A stretch of DNA of 64,000 bases from an uncultured Fusobacteriaceae bacterium (GTDB taxonomy: Bacteria > Fusobacteriota > Fusobacteriia > Fusobacteriales > Fusobacteriaceae). The notes beneath the pieces are model-generated. The model had not been told where the DNA came from and did no database searches. It saw only the letters and a program-made list of their open reading frames with translations. Positions 17,902 to 25,294 of the stretch are shown here, in pieces (the stretch's first letter is position 1; each line of letters opens with the position of its first letter). Made by a program: the position numbers and the translations under genes. The stretch spans positions 62,001-126,000 of the forward strand of contig CAMQWJ010000001.1 in the NCBI GenBank assembly GCA_947038515.1, given 5' to 3'.

Positions 17902-19122
17902 TTAAATTACTATAGTTAATATATTTTCACCTATTTCTTGCTCATTTCTCTTTGTTTTCTTCTGATTTTCTAAAATCCAGTTAAAAATAAATTTAGCATG
18001 TTGCTCTGTTGTTCTAACACATTTTCTAGTACCACTATATGTACCTAGATTTCTCTCTTTCGCTTTTAATGCTGATCGTCTATATTTTTCTTCTAATTTC
18101 CCTATTGGAGTCCCATGCAGATATGCTCCACCAGTAAATCTGGTTGCAAATTTTGCAGTTCCACCATCTTCTGCCACAGGACTATTATACCACATTGTAT
18201 ATTTTGTCATTGGAGCTAAATAATATCCCTTTGGTGTTTCAAATCCTAATTTACTATCGTCTCCCGTCTTACTATAAACATAAGAAATAACATTCCACTC
18301 AGAATTAATTTTTTCAAATAACATAAGATTTTGATTAGTCGCATCTATAATTATTGCTTTTTTTAATTCTCCCACTGATAGTTTTGTTGCAGATTTAAGA
18401 TTTCGATTCTCAACTATAAAATACTCTTCTGGATACCAAGAGGCTTTTATTTTTGAAGTTCTCTTATTTTTTTCTATCAATTTTATTATTGAGCTATCTG
18501 GAAGATGTATCACTTGATTCTTATATTTTGCTCTTATATTTTGATCTAGTGCTACTCCATATTTATCTTTTTTTCTTAGCATATTTTCATTATTTGGATT
18601 TGGAACATATGAATTAACCACTAATAATTTTTCATTATTTTTATTCGCTTCATTTATAAAGTTTTCTAATTTAACAATTTCTTCCTTAGCTTCCTTAAAT
18701 TTAAAAGTTCTAAAAACAACAACCTTACCATAAACATATCCAACTTCTCCAGTAGGTAGTTCTACTTTATACCATACAAGTGTATAATCTTTAACTTTCC
18801 CCAAGACTTTAAGTCTTTGACGATATTTAACTTTCTTTATTACTTTACTTTTCGAATTAGGTAATTCTCTAATACTAGCAGCTGAAGTTCTTACAAATAC
18901 ATAATCTAGAAGCTGAGGATGTCCCCCTTTATACTTTTCATGAAACTTTACTGTTTCAGGAATTTCATTTAAATAAGTTTCCTCATAACTAAACTTGCTA
19001 ATAGGATCAATATTTTCATTTACTATTTCTTCCACTACTACCACATCTATTTTTTCTTTTGGTTCAACAGAACTACACCCCATCACTAAAATTAATAATC
19101 CAAATAATAACCCTTTTTTCAT
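17902..19122 (-). CDS. L,D-transpeptidase (YkuD-type) lipoprotein with SH3-like domain
   Basis: A 406-residue lipoprotein (signal MKKGLLFGLLILVMGC, Cys16). Residues about 75-130 look like a bacterial SH3 domain (SIRELPNSKSKVIKKVKYRQRLKVLGK, then GEVGYVYGKVV). The C-terminal part is a YkuD/L,D-transpeptidase domain beginning KKAIIIDATNQNLMLFEK. It has the catalytic-histidine segment HGTP (His336) and the nucleophile in KCVRTTE (Cys368). The usual SHGC tetrad is altered to TRKC, and the His-Cys spacing (32) is longer than normal. It may cross-link or modify peptidoglycan. A longer frame runs back through the tRNA gene; ATG 19122 with GGAGG upstream is the real start. Confidence 0.85.
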   Translation of the reverse strand: MKKGLLFGLLILVMGCSSVEPKEKIDVVVVEEIVNENIDPISKFSYEETYLNEIPETVKFHEKYKGGHPQLLDYVFVRTSAASIRELPNSKSKVIKKVKYRQRLKVLGKVKDYTLVWYKVELPTGEVGYVYGKVVVFRTFKFKEAKEEIVKLENFINEANKNNEKLLVVNSYVPNPNNENMLRKKDKYGVALDQNIRAKYKNQVIHLPDSSIIKLIEKNKRTSKIKASWYPEEYFIVENRNLKSATKLSVGELKKAIIIDATNQNLMLFEKINSEWNVISYVYSKTGDDSKLGFETPKGYYLAPMTKYTMWYNSPVAEDGGTAKFATRFTGGAYLHGTPIGKLEEKYRRSALKAKERNLGTYSGTRKCVRTTEQHAKFIFNWILENQKKTKRNEQEIGENILTIVI

Positions 19123-19139
19123 CTTTCCTCCATATTTTC

Positions 19140-19215
19140 TGGTGCCATCTACTGGAATCGAACCTGTGACCTCTACCTTACCATGGTATTGCTCTACCAA
19201 CTGAGCTAAGACGGC
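19140..19215 (-). tRNA. tRNA-Thr (anticodon GGT)
   Basis: The cloverleaf can be drawn directly. The 7-bp acceptor pairs GCCGTCT with AGATGGC (one G-T), followed by discriminator A and an encoded CCA. The D-arm has GCTC/GAGC around AGTTGGTA. The anticodon loop ATGGTAA gives GGT, decoding ACC/ACT, and the T-loop is TTCGATT. Two mismatches are present: A-G at pair 27-43 of the anticodon stem and A-A in the middle of the T-stem. They make the tRNA slightly irregular but do not prevent folding. It ends 17 nt before the ATG of the L,D-transpeptidase gene, with no terminator between. Confidence 0.92.
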
Positions 19216-19226
19216 TTTTAGCATTT

Positions 19227-19256
19227 ATTATATCATATGTTCATCATATCTTGCAA
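19227..19256 (-). promoter_or_regulatory. Promoter of tRNA-Thr and the lipoprotein genes behind it
   Basis: On the minus strand, TTGCAA (19251-19256) and TATAAT (19227-19232) are spaced 18 nt apart. They lie 11 nt before the tRNA 5' end. No other promoter is visible between the tRNA and the transpeptidase gene. Confidence 0.75.
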
Positions 19257-19315
19257 CTCATTTTCTTTTTTCAGAGTCTTGCTATTTTTTATTGCAGCGA
19301 TATAATTATCATATT

Positions 19316-19357
19316 AAATTTAAAATTATAAATAATATTATTTATAATTTTAAATTT
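19316..19357 (-). terminator. 20-bp perfect hairpin overlapping the HAD phosphatase stop codon
   Basis: A 20-bp perfect inverted repeat with only a 2-nt loop (19316-19335 with 19338-19357) spans the stop codon at 19342-19344. It is composed entirely of A and T, and no T-run follows on the minus strand. It is probably a weak terminator or an RNA 3'-end stabiliser. Confidence 0.5.
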
Positions 19358-20139
19358 TTCTTTAAAAACTCTACTATCCCATCTTCTTCATTAGTTAATG
19401 TAACATATTGGGCTATTTTTTTTAACTCTGGATTGGCGTTTCCCATGGCAACTCCATATTTTACAAATTCTAGCATTTCTTTATCATTTCTCTCATCACC
19501 AAAAGCTGCTGTTTTTTCTTTGGATATTCCAAAATAATTTAGAACTTTCTCTACCCCTCTGGCTTTATTAACATTCTTATTCATAATTTCTAAAAATGTT
19601 GTTTTAGAATATGTCAAATGAATATTCCTTTCTTCTTTATTTTTTAATTCTTTTTCTATTTCTTCTAGTTTTTCTTTTTTTCCTATAAATAACAGCTTTG
19701 TCATTCTATAATCTTGGAAAGTATCAAAATTCTTTTCTATGGGCTCTACTCCAGAAAGCACAGTATATTCCTCACTTTCTAGAGAATTTCTTTTTTCTAC
19801 ATACCATTCTTCATTTTGATACAAATTAAGATGGACACCATATTTTCTTGATATTCTTATTGCCTCTAAAGTATCTTCGGCCTCTACTGGTGTATGACTA
19901 ATTACTTTGCCTGTCTCTACTTCAATAATTTTAGCTCCATTATATGAGATTATTATACCTTTATAGTCTAACATTTCTATAATTTTTTTCGTAGAAAAAT
20001 AGGCTCTTCCCGTTGCCAAAACTACTTTTCCACCTTTGTTTTTATAATCTTTCAAAGTATCCTTAGTGAGTTTAGAAATAGAGTGGTCCTTTCTAATCAA
20101 GGTTCCATCTATATCAGTAGCTATCAGCTCTATATTCAT
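19342..20139 (-). CDS. HAD superfamily Cof-type phosphatase
   Basis: A 265-residue HAD hydrolase of subfamily IIB (Cof/YidA type). Motif I is IATDIDGTL (Asp9 nucleophile and Asp11), motif II lies in VVLATGR, and the motif III lysine precedes motif IV AAFGDERNDKEMLEF; VAMGNANPELKKIA follows. These enzymes dephosphorylate sugar phosphates or flavin/PLP intermediates. The substrate cannot be deduced. ATG 20139 has AAGGAG upstream. It lies 61 nt downstream of the PBP gene and could be co-transcribed with it. Confidence 0.93.
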   Translation of the reverse strand: MNIELIATDIDGTLIRKDHSISKLTKDTLKDYKNKGGKVVLATGRAYFSTKKIIEMLDYKGIIISYNGAKIIEVETGKVISHTPVEAEDTLEAIRISRKYGVHLNLYQNEEWYVEKRNSLESEEYTVLSGVEPIEKNFDTFQDYRMTKLLFIGKKEKLEEIEKELKNKEERNIHLTYSKTTFLEIMNKNVNKARGVEKVLNYFGISKEKTAAFGDERNDKEMLEFVKYGVAMGNANPELKKIAQYVTLTNEEDGIVEFLKKNLKL

Positions 20140-20200
20140 ATTACTCCTTTTCAGAAAAAATATTATTTATCATTCCACTAAACAATACTTTATTATTATC

Positions 20201-22348
20201 TTAATCTCTAAATAATCTTTTCATTACTGAAGAATCCAAATTCATCTCCCTTACACTTTCAGTTTTTGAATTTTCATCATTTTTAATAGAAGTAGAAAAA
20301 TTTCCTTTTAATACCCCTTTTATTCCATTTTGATATTTTTCTTCTCGTTCTAAAGAAATTTTTCCACTTTTCAAAATAAAATTTCTTCCTCTCGAAGAAA
20401 TAAAACCTGTTTTTGAATTTAATTTTTGAGAAATTATTCCTCCTTTTCTTAATTCCGTATCCATAAACTTAAATCTTCCAAATCTTTTTTTATGTTTTTT
20501 CATCATTTCAGTATAAAATTCTCTCCAAAGAACTCCAGGTCCATTTCCACCATACATTCCTCTTACAGGGCGATTATCATCATATCCAAAATAGACTGTT
20601 GTTACGTATTTAGAAGTAATTCCTGCATACCATACTGTTCTATTTTTATTTGTTGTTCCTGTTTTTCCTCCTTGATAGAGACCAGGAACATTTGCAGATC
20701 TTGAAGTTCCATTTTCTACAGAACTTTGTAGCATAAAATTAATTAAACTTACGTCCAAACTGTCAAAAACCTTATCTTTTTCTATTTTTTCTAAATAAAG
20801 TATATTTCCATGTCTATCTTCAATTTTTTTAATTAAAAAAGGTTTTACAGAATAACCACCATTACTAAAAGGTGCATAAGCTTGAGCTAATTCAATTGCA
20901 GTTCCTTCATAGCTTCCCAAAGCTGCAGTTAGGTTGTCTGGAACATTAAAATTGGCACCCGTTTCTTTTATAACCTGTTTTAATTTTGGAACTCCAATTT
21001 TTTCTAATAATTTTACAGATATCGTATTAACAGAACGATCCATCGCTTCTAAGGATGTCATATTTCCCAAATATTTATTATTAGCATTTCTAGGTTGCCA
21101 TTTCCCGTGTTTCACTGGGGAATCGTAGGTAGTATTTTCCATTCCTTCTCCATCTACAATTGCTGCAAAATAAAGAAATGGTTTCCCAGTGGAACCTATT
21201 TGTCTTTTGGCCATACTACTTCTATTAAAGTTTCCAGATTTATAATCTACTCCTCCAATAACTGATATTATTTCACCAGTTTCGGAATCAATAGTCGCCA
21301 TTCCCATTTCAAGCCCTTCTCTACTTTCTAAAATTTTATTTTTTTGCACCACTTCTTTTGCAATTTTTTGTACATCTAAATCTAAAGTTGTATATATTTT
21401 TAATCCCTCTGTGTTTAGCATTTCTTCAGTAAAAACTCTTTCACCATTAAGTGTTTTTTCATTTTTAAAAAATTCATATACTAAATCTGTAAAATCAGGA
21501 GTAGAAGTTTCTCTTTTGGACTCTCTAGGATATACTATTGTAGTTTCTTCAAGTTCCTTTTCATTTAATTCAACATTTTTATCAAAAATAACAAATTTTC
21601 TTTTTATAGCTTTTTGATATTGAGCTTCTGTTATCATATTATCTTTTTTCATCTCAAGCATTATTAGTCTGGCCCGTTTTAAAGAATTCTCTAAATTTTT
21701 ATAAGGATTATACCGACCTGGACGATTTGGTATTCCAGCCAAAATTGCACTTTCTGCTATATTAAGAGTCAAAGGATCTTTCTTAAAAAATTGCTCACTT
21801 GCTGCTTTAACTCCATAAGCTCCCGAACCAAAATATATTTCATTTAAGTATTTTTCAAAAATTTCTGTTTTAGTATACATACGTTCCATTTCAAATGTTA
21901 TGAACAACTCTTTTATTTTTCTTGAAAGTCTTTTTTCATTACTTAAAAAAGCATTTTTAGCCAACTGTTGCGTTATTGTACTTGCCCCTTGCAATGGATT
22001 TCCTTTAAGATTACTTATAATCGCTCCCATAAGTCTCTTTAAATAGATTCCATGATGTGTATAAAAAGTCTTATCTTCTATTGCTAAGAATGCATTTTTT
22101 AAATTATCACTTATTTGATCAATTTTAACTGGGGTTCGCTTTTCTATAAAAATAGAGTCTATTAATATACCGTTCCTATCATAAACAGTCGTTGGAACAG
22201 GAGCCCTATAATTTTCTATAATTTCTTCAATAACAGGTAATTCTCTATAATTTTTATACAGTATTCCACCTACAATAAAAGAAAGTAATATTATTACAAC
22301 TAGACTTATTTTTGCACATATCATTAAAATTTTGGTCCCTTTTTTCAT
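20201..22348 (-). CDS. Class A penicillin-binding protein (PBP1A type)
   Basis: A 715-residue bifunctional peptidoglycan synthase. After a membrane anchor (residues about 8-30) comes a GT51 glycosyltransferase with the catalytic Glu in AFLAIEDKTFYTHHG, then GASTITQQLAKN and RKIKELF. The transpeptidase follows: SxxK is STGK in GSTGKPFLYF, SxN is SVN in MDRSVNTIS, and the third motif is KTGTT. It polymerises lipid II and cross-links strands in the periplasm. AGGAG precedes ATG 22348. It lies 28 nt after rlmN in the same direction. Confidence 0.96.
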   Translation of the reverse strand: MKKGTKILMICAKISLVVIILLSFIVGGILYKNYRELPVIEEIIENYRAPVPTTVYDRNGILIDSIFIEKRTPVKIDQISDNLKNAFLAIEDKTFYTHHGIYLKRLMGAIISNLKGNPLQGASTITQQLAKNAFLSNEKRLSRKIKELFITFEMERMYTKTEIFEKYLNEIYFGSGAYGVKAASEQFFKKDPLTLNIAESAILAGIPNRPGRYNPYKNLENSLKRARLIMLEMKKDNMITEAQYQKAIKRKFVIFDKNVELNEKELEETTIVYPRESKRETSTPDFTDLVYEFFKNEKTLNGERVFTEEMLNTEGLKIYTTLDLDVQKIAKEVVQKNKILESREGLEMGMATIDSETGEIISVIGGVDYKSGNFNRSSMAKRQIGSTGKPFLYFAAIVDGEGMENTTYDSPVKHGKWQPRNANNKYLGNMTSLEAMDRSVNTISVKLLEKIGVPKLKQVIKETGANFNVPDNLTAALGSYEGTAIELAQAYAPFSNGGYSVKPFLIKKIEDRHGNILYLEKIEKDKVFDSLDVSLINFMLQSSVENGTSRSANVPGLYQGGKTGTTNKNRTVWYAGITSKYVTTVYFGYDDNRPVRGMYGGNGPGVLWREFYTEMMKKHKKRFGRFKFMDTELRKGGIISQKLNSKTGFISSRGRNFILKSGKISLEREEKYQNGIKGVLKGNFSTSIKNDENSKTESVREMNLDSSVMKRLFRD

Positions 22349-22376
22349 TTATTAACTCCTATTTCCCCTTATAATA

Positions 22377-23438
22377 TTAACTCATTTTTGGGGTTTCTAA
22401 TGTTTTTCTTCTCAGTTGTCCACACGCTCCATCAATATCTGAACCCTTTTCTCTTCTTACTGAAATATTTAATTTTCTTTTTTTCTCTAGTATCTCTATA
22501 AATTTTTCTATTTTTTTCTCTATTGGTCTTTCATATGGTTTTCCTTCTACATGATTATATGGGATAATATTCACCATATGATCAAAGTCATGTACAAAAT
22601 CAGCTAATGCATTTGCATCTCCATCTGACACATTAACATTATTAATCAATAAATATTCAAATGTAATTCTACGATTTGTCTTTTTTTGATATTCTTTTAA
22701 AACTGTATGTAAATCTTCCAAAGGATATGATTTATTTATTGGCATTAACAAATCTCTTTTTTCATTTATTGCAGTATGAAGTGAAATTGCTAATTCTACA
22801 TTTATTTCTCTTTCCATAAGTTTTTCTATTGCTGGAACAATTCCAGATGTTGATACTGTTATTTTTCTTTTTGATATATTTATTCCACGAGAATCTGATA
22901 ACATCTCCAAAGAATTCATAACATTATCAAAATTAAGCATAGGTTCACCCATTCCCATATATACTATATTTGTAAGTCTTTCATTCTTCTTGGACAGTCG
23001 TCTTTCAACTGTATATACTTGGTTTAAAATTTCATTCAATTCTAAATTTCTAGTAAAACCTCCCATTCCAGTAGCACAAAAATCACAATTTACTGCACAA
23101 CCTACTTGTGAAGAAATACATAACGTATTTCTCTCTTTATTTTTTATTAAAACAGTTTCAATAGAGTTACCATCTTCTAATTGAAATAAAAATTTTTCTG
23201 TTTTATCAATTTTCGAAGCAAGATATTTAGTTAAGTTTAAAAATGGAATATATGATTTTTCAGTTAAAACACTTCTATCTTTCAATGATAAATTACTCAT
23301 TTCATCAATATTCCTAATAAATTTTTGATGTAGCCATGTAAATATTTCTTTTGCATAAAACTTTTTCATTCCATTCTCTATTACAAATTTTTCTAATTCC
23401 TCAAATGTTAAATTTAATAAATTTATTTTTCTATTCAC
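22377..23438 (-). CDS. rlmN: Dual-specificity 23S rRNA (A2503) / tRNA (A37) C2-methyltransferase
   Basis: A 353-residue radical-SAM enzyme. The iron-sulfur cysteines are at 114, 118 and 121 (CAVNCDFC). The sequence continues [34 protein letters not shown], and the C-terminal methyl-carrier cysteine in DGACGQLR. It methylates C2 of adenine in 23S rRNA and certain tRNAs. Translation starts at GTG 23438, which has GGAGG 4 nt upstream; the next codons NRKINLLNL fit the family. Its promoter lies 33-61 nt upstream, in the divergent gap with coaE. Confidence 0.97.
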   Translation of the reverse strand: MNRKINLLNLTFEELEKFVIENGMKKFYAKEIFTWLHQKFIRNIDEMSNLSLKDRSVLTEKSYIPFLNLTKYLASKIDKTEKFLFQLEDGNSIETVLIKNKERNTLCISSQVGCAVNCDFCATGMGGFTRNLELNEILNQVYTVERRLSKKNERLTNIVYMGMGEPMLNFDNVMNSLEMLSDSRGINISKRKITVSTSGIVPAIEKLMEREINVELAISLHTAINEKRDLLMPINKSYPLEDLHTVLKEYQKKTNRRITFEYLLINNVNVSDGDANALADFVHDFDHMVNIIPYNHVEGKPYERPIEKKIEKFIEILEKKRKLNISVRREKGSDIDGACGQLRRKTLETPKMS

Positions 23439-23470
23439 AATTCCTCCAGACTAATTTTTTATCTATTCAT

Positions 23471-23499
23471 AGTATATCAAATAATTGCAAAAATTACAA
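23471..23499 (-). promoter_or_regulatory. Promoter of rlmN-PBP transcription unit
   Basis: On the minus strand, TTGTAA (23494-23499) and TATACT (23471-23476) are 17 nt apart, about 33 nt before the rlmN GTG. The rest of the 224-bp gap to coaE is AT-rich, with several TATACT-like boxes on the plus strand. I cannot choose among those. Confidence 0.65.
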
Positions 23500-23662
23500 C
23501 AAAGCAAAACATCATATAAGTATAAACAATACTTTTTTCATTTTTTTTATTTATTTATATTATACTAAATACTTAATTTTTATGTTATACTAATACTTAA
23601 TAATATAAAAACTTTTAATTTTTTACTAACTAAAATATCACTATTAATTAGAGGAGGAGAAT

Positions 23663-24247
23663 ATGATTTTAGGTTTAACTGGTAGTATTGCTAGTGGAAA
23701 AACAACTGTTTCAATTTTTTTTACTTCTTTAGGAATCACAGTAATCGACGCTGATATTTTATCTAGAGAACTAAGTTATAATCATGAAATTATTGATAAA
23801 CTTCTATCCTCCTTCGGTTATTCTATCTTGACAAAAACTAATGAATTAAATAGAAAAGCCTTAAGAGAGATTGCTTTTAGCTCTCCTCATAATTTGAAAA
23901 TACTTAATTCAATAATGCATCCAAAAATTATTTCTTCTTTTGAAAAAATAAAAAAAGAACACTTAAATGACTCTATTTTAGTTTTTGATATTCCTCTACT
24001 TTTCGAATTAAATTTGGAATATTTGTGTGATAAAATTCTTCTTATTTATACAGATGAAGCTACCCAAATAAAAAGAATTATAGAAAGAGACCAGTGCACA
24101 TATGAAATTGCAAAAAAAATATTAGAATCCCAAGCACCATTAGAAAATAAACTCTTAAAATCTGACTATAGTATTGATAATTCCAAAACTAAAAGCGATT
24201 TAAAATTTCAATTTAATAAAGTATATCAAAAACTTCTTACTAAATAA
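23663..24247 (+). CDS. coaE: Dephospho-CoA kinase
   Basis: A 194-residue P-loop kinase that performs the last step of coenzyme A synthesis. It has LGLTGSIASGKTTVS (P-loop, residues 3-17), VIDADILSREL, the IMHPKI block and VFDIPLLFE. The lid region is RIIERDQCTYEIAKKILESQAPLENK. The plus-strand start has GAGGAGGAGA just upstream, the strongest Shine-Dalgarno in the area. The gene is alone on this strand, flanked by minus-strand genes, and ends at a shared hairpin. Confidence 0.97.
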   Translation: MILGLTGSIASGKTTVSIFFTSLGITVIDADILSRELSYNHEIIDKLLSSFGYSILTKTNELNRKALREIAFSSPHNLKILNSIMHPKIISSFEKIKKEHLNDSILVFDIPLLFELNLEYLCDKILLIYTDEATQIKRIIERDQCTYEIAKKILESQAPLENKLLKSDYSIDNSKTKSDLKFQFNKVYQKLLTK

Positions 24248-24285
24248 ACTCCTCTTTAAAATAAATTTTTTATTAAATATGAGAC

Positions 24286-24354
24286 AAACCCCCTTTAGCT
24301 TAGAGTTTTCATCATCATTTAAGATGCAAATTTTTCTATCTAAAAGGGGTTTTT
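24286..24354 (+). terminator. Long-loop hairpin with T-run between coaE and the converging small-protein gene
   Basis: Thirteen base pairs with one mismatch (24286-24298 with 24340-24352) enclose a 41-nt loop. The right arm AAAAGGGG is followed by five T on the plus strand. It is placed to end coaE. The reverse direction ends in TTTGTC, a weaker signal. The unusually long loop is remarkable for a plain terminator. Confidence 0.6.
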
Positions 24355-24377
24355 ATATATCTAAGGAGATTTTCTTT

Positions 24378-24764
24378 TTATTGAGCTACATTATTCGAAG
24401 TATAATTTCTTTTCATTCTTTCAATACGATGAGTTGATCTTAGTCTAGAAAGTTCTGAATCTAAGGCTTCTACTCTTGTCCAATCAACATTATTTTCTGA
24501 TATTAATTTTCTAATTTCTAATTCTTTTTCTTGAATTACTACTGAATTTTTTCTATTTTCTCTAATTTCTGAATCTGTTAAATTTCTACCATTATTCATG
24601 TGTCCATTCATTCCATCATAATTCCCTCTATGTTGACCATTTCTTCCACCACAATTCCCTCTATGTTGACCATTTCTTCCACCATGATTTCCTCCATGAC
24701 CATATCCATTTGCAAATCCTATTGCTGATATTGCTAATAAACCTACTATTAATATTTTTTTCAT
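24378..24764 (-). CDS. Small secreted Gly/His/Asn-rich protein, possibly Spy/CpxP-like
   Basis: This 128-residue protein has a clear signal peptide (MKKILIVGLLAISAIGFANG). Residues about 21-60 are rich in Gly, His, Asn and Arg, with an 11-residue block around GGRNGQHRGN occurring twice. The C-terminal half is charged and helical (LTDSEIRENRKNSVVIQEKELEIRKLI, then ALDSELSRLRS), reminiscent of periplasmic Spy/CpxP chaperones. The His-rich part could bind metal ions, but that is a guess. GGAGG lies 7 nt before ATG 24764, so the longer frame to 24812 is rejected. Function is not recognised. Confidence 0.75.
   Translation of the reverse strand: MKKILIVGLLAISAIGFANGYGHGGNHGGRNGQHRGNCGGRNGQHRGNYDGMNGHMNNGRNLTDSEIRENRKNSVVIQEKELEIRKLISENNVDWTRVEALDSELSRLRSTHRIERMKRNYTSNNVAQ
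24621..24686 (-). repeat. 33-bp in-frame tandem duplication inside the Gly/His-rich protein gene
   Basis: The segments 24621-24653 and 24654-24686 are identical except for the last two bases. The unit is a multiple of three, so it adds 11 residues per copy without breaking the frame. Confidence 0.9.
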
Positions 24765-24873
24765 TTTTTTCCTCCGTTTTATTTTAATTACTTCTATACT
24801 CATATAATACAATTTTAATGTGTCAATAATATGTCAAAAAAATATTTCTTATTTTTCAAATGACTAGAGATAA

Positions 24874-24913
24874 AAAAGGTAAGTGGAAAAGAAATCTTTT
24901 CCACTTACCTTTT
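24874..24913 (-). terminator. Strong Rho-independent terminator of the pepD-OPT-PqqD-like operon
   Basis: An 18-bp perfect stem (24874-24891 with 24896-24913) has a tetraloop and, on the minus strand, a following run of T. The 3' arm overlaps the stop codon of the PqqD-like gene at 24912. It is one of the strongest terminators in the window. Confidence 0.93.
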
Positions 24914-25292
24914 AAATTACTATATCATTTTTATTTTTAATTCCCTCATATTTTATCCAACCTTTTTTTGCTAAAAACTTAATAAATTCAGCAACTCTTC
25001 TCATTGCTTCTGAAAACTCTTCTCCAGTTCCTTTTTTCATCTCTCTAGCAATTTCAAATATACATTTTTCTCCATCAATATTTATCCATGCTAAGCTTCC
25101 TAATTTATCTAATTCAATATCTTTTTTAGGGGATTTATTTATTAACCATCCCATACATTTAGTAACTGGATTTTTTATTGTTAAATCTATTAATACATTT
25201 CCCTTTTCATTAATATCCCAATTTTTAATTATAATTTTAGGAATATATAATGAAAAATTATGTTTATCTTCTTTACTTTTTTTTAATTTCAT
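24912..25292 (-). CDS. PqqD-like small protein
   Basis: A 126-residue cytoplasmic protein. Residues about 60-115 match the PqqD fold pattern: IELDKLGSLAWINIDGEKCIFEIAREMKK, then a helix MRRVAEFIKFLAKKGWIKY, a winged-helix-like layout. The N-terminal 60 residues (KHNFSLYIPKIIIKNW and following) are not recognised. PqqD-like domains usually hand precursor peptides to RiPP-modifying enzymes, yet no such enzyme is near. The ATG at 25292 lies 2 nt after the OPT stop; AAGG upstream is inside the OPT gene. The conserved setting suggests a link to the peptide transporter, but the job is unknown. Confidence 0.7.
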   Translation of the reverse strand: MKLKKSKEDKHNFSLYIPKIIIKNWDINEKGNVLIDLTIKNPVTKCMGWLINKSPKKDIELDKLGSLAWINIDGEKCIFEIAREMKKGTGEEFSEAMRRVAEFIKFLAKKGWIKYEGIKNKNDIVI

Positions 25293-25294
25293 AA

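Noticed and set aside
19123-19224. N-terminal extension of the L,D-transpeptidase through the tRNA
   Set aside because: The extension reads the tRNA-Thr sequence. A lipoprotein signal with its own Shine-Dalgarno starts at 19122.
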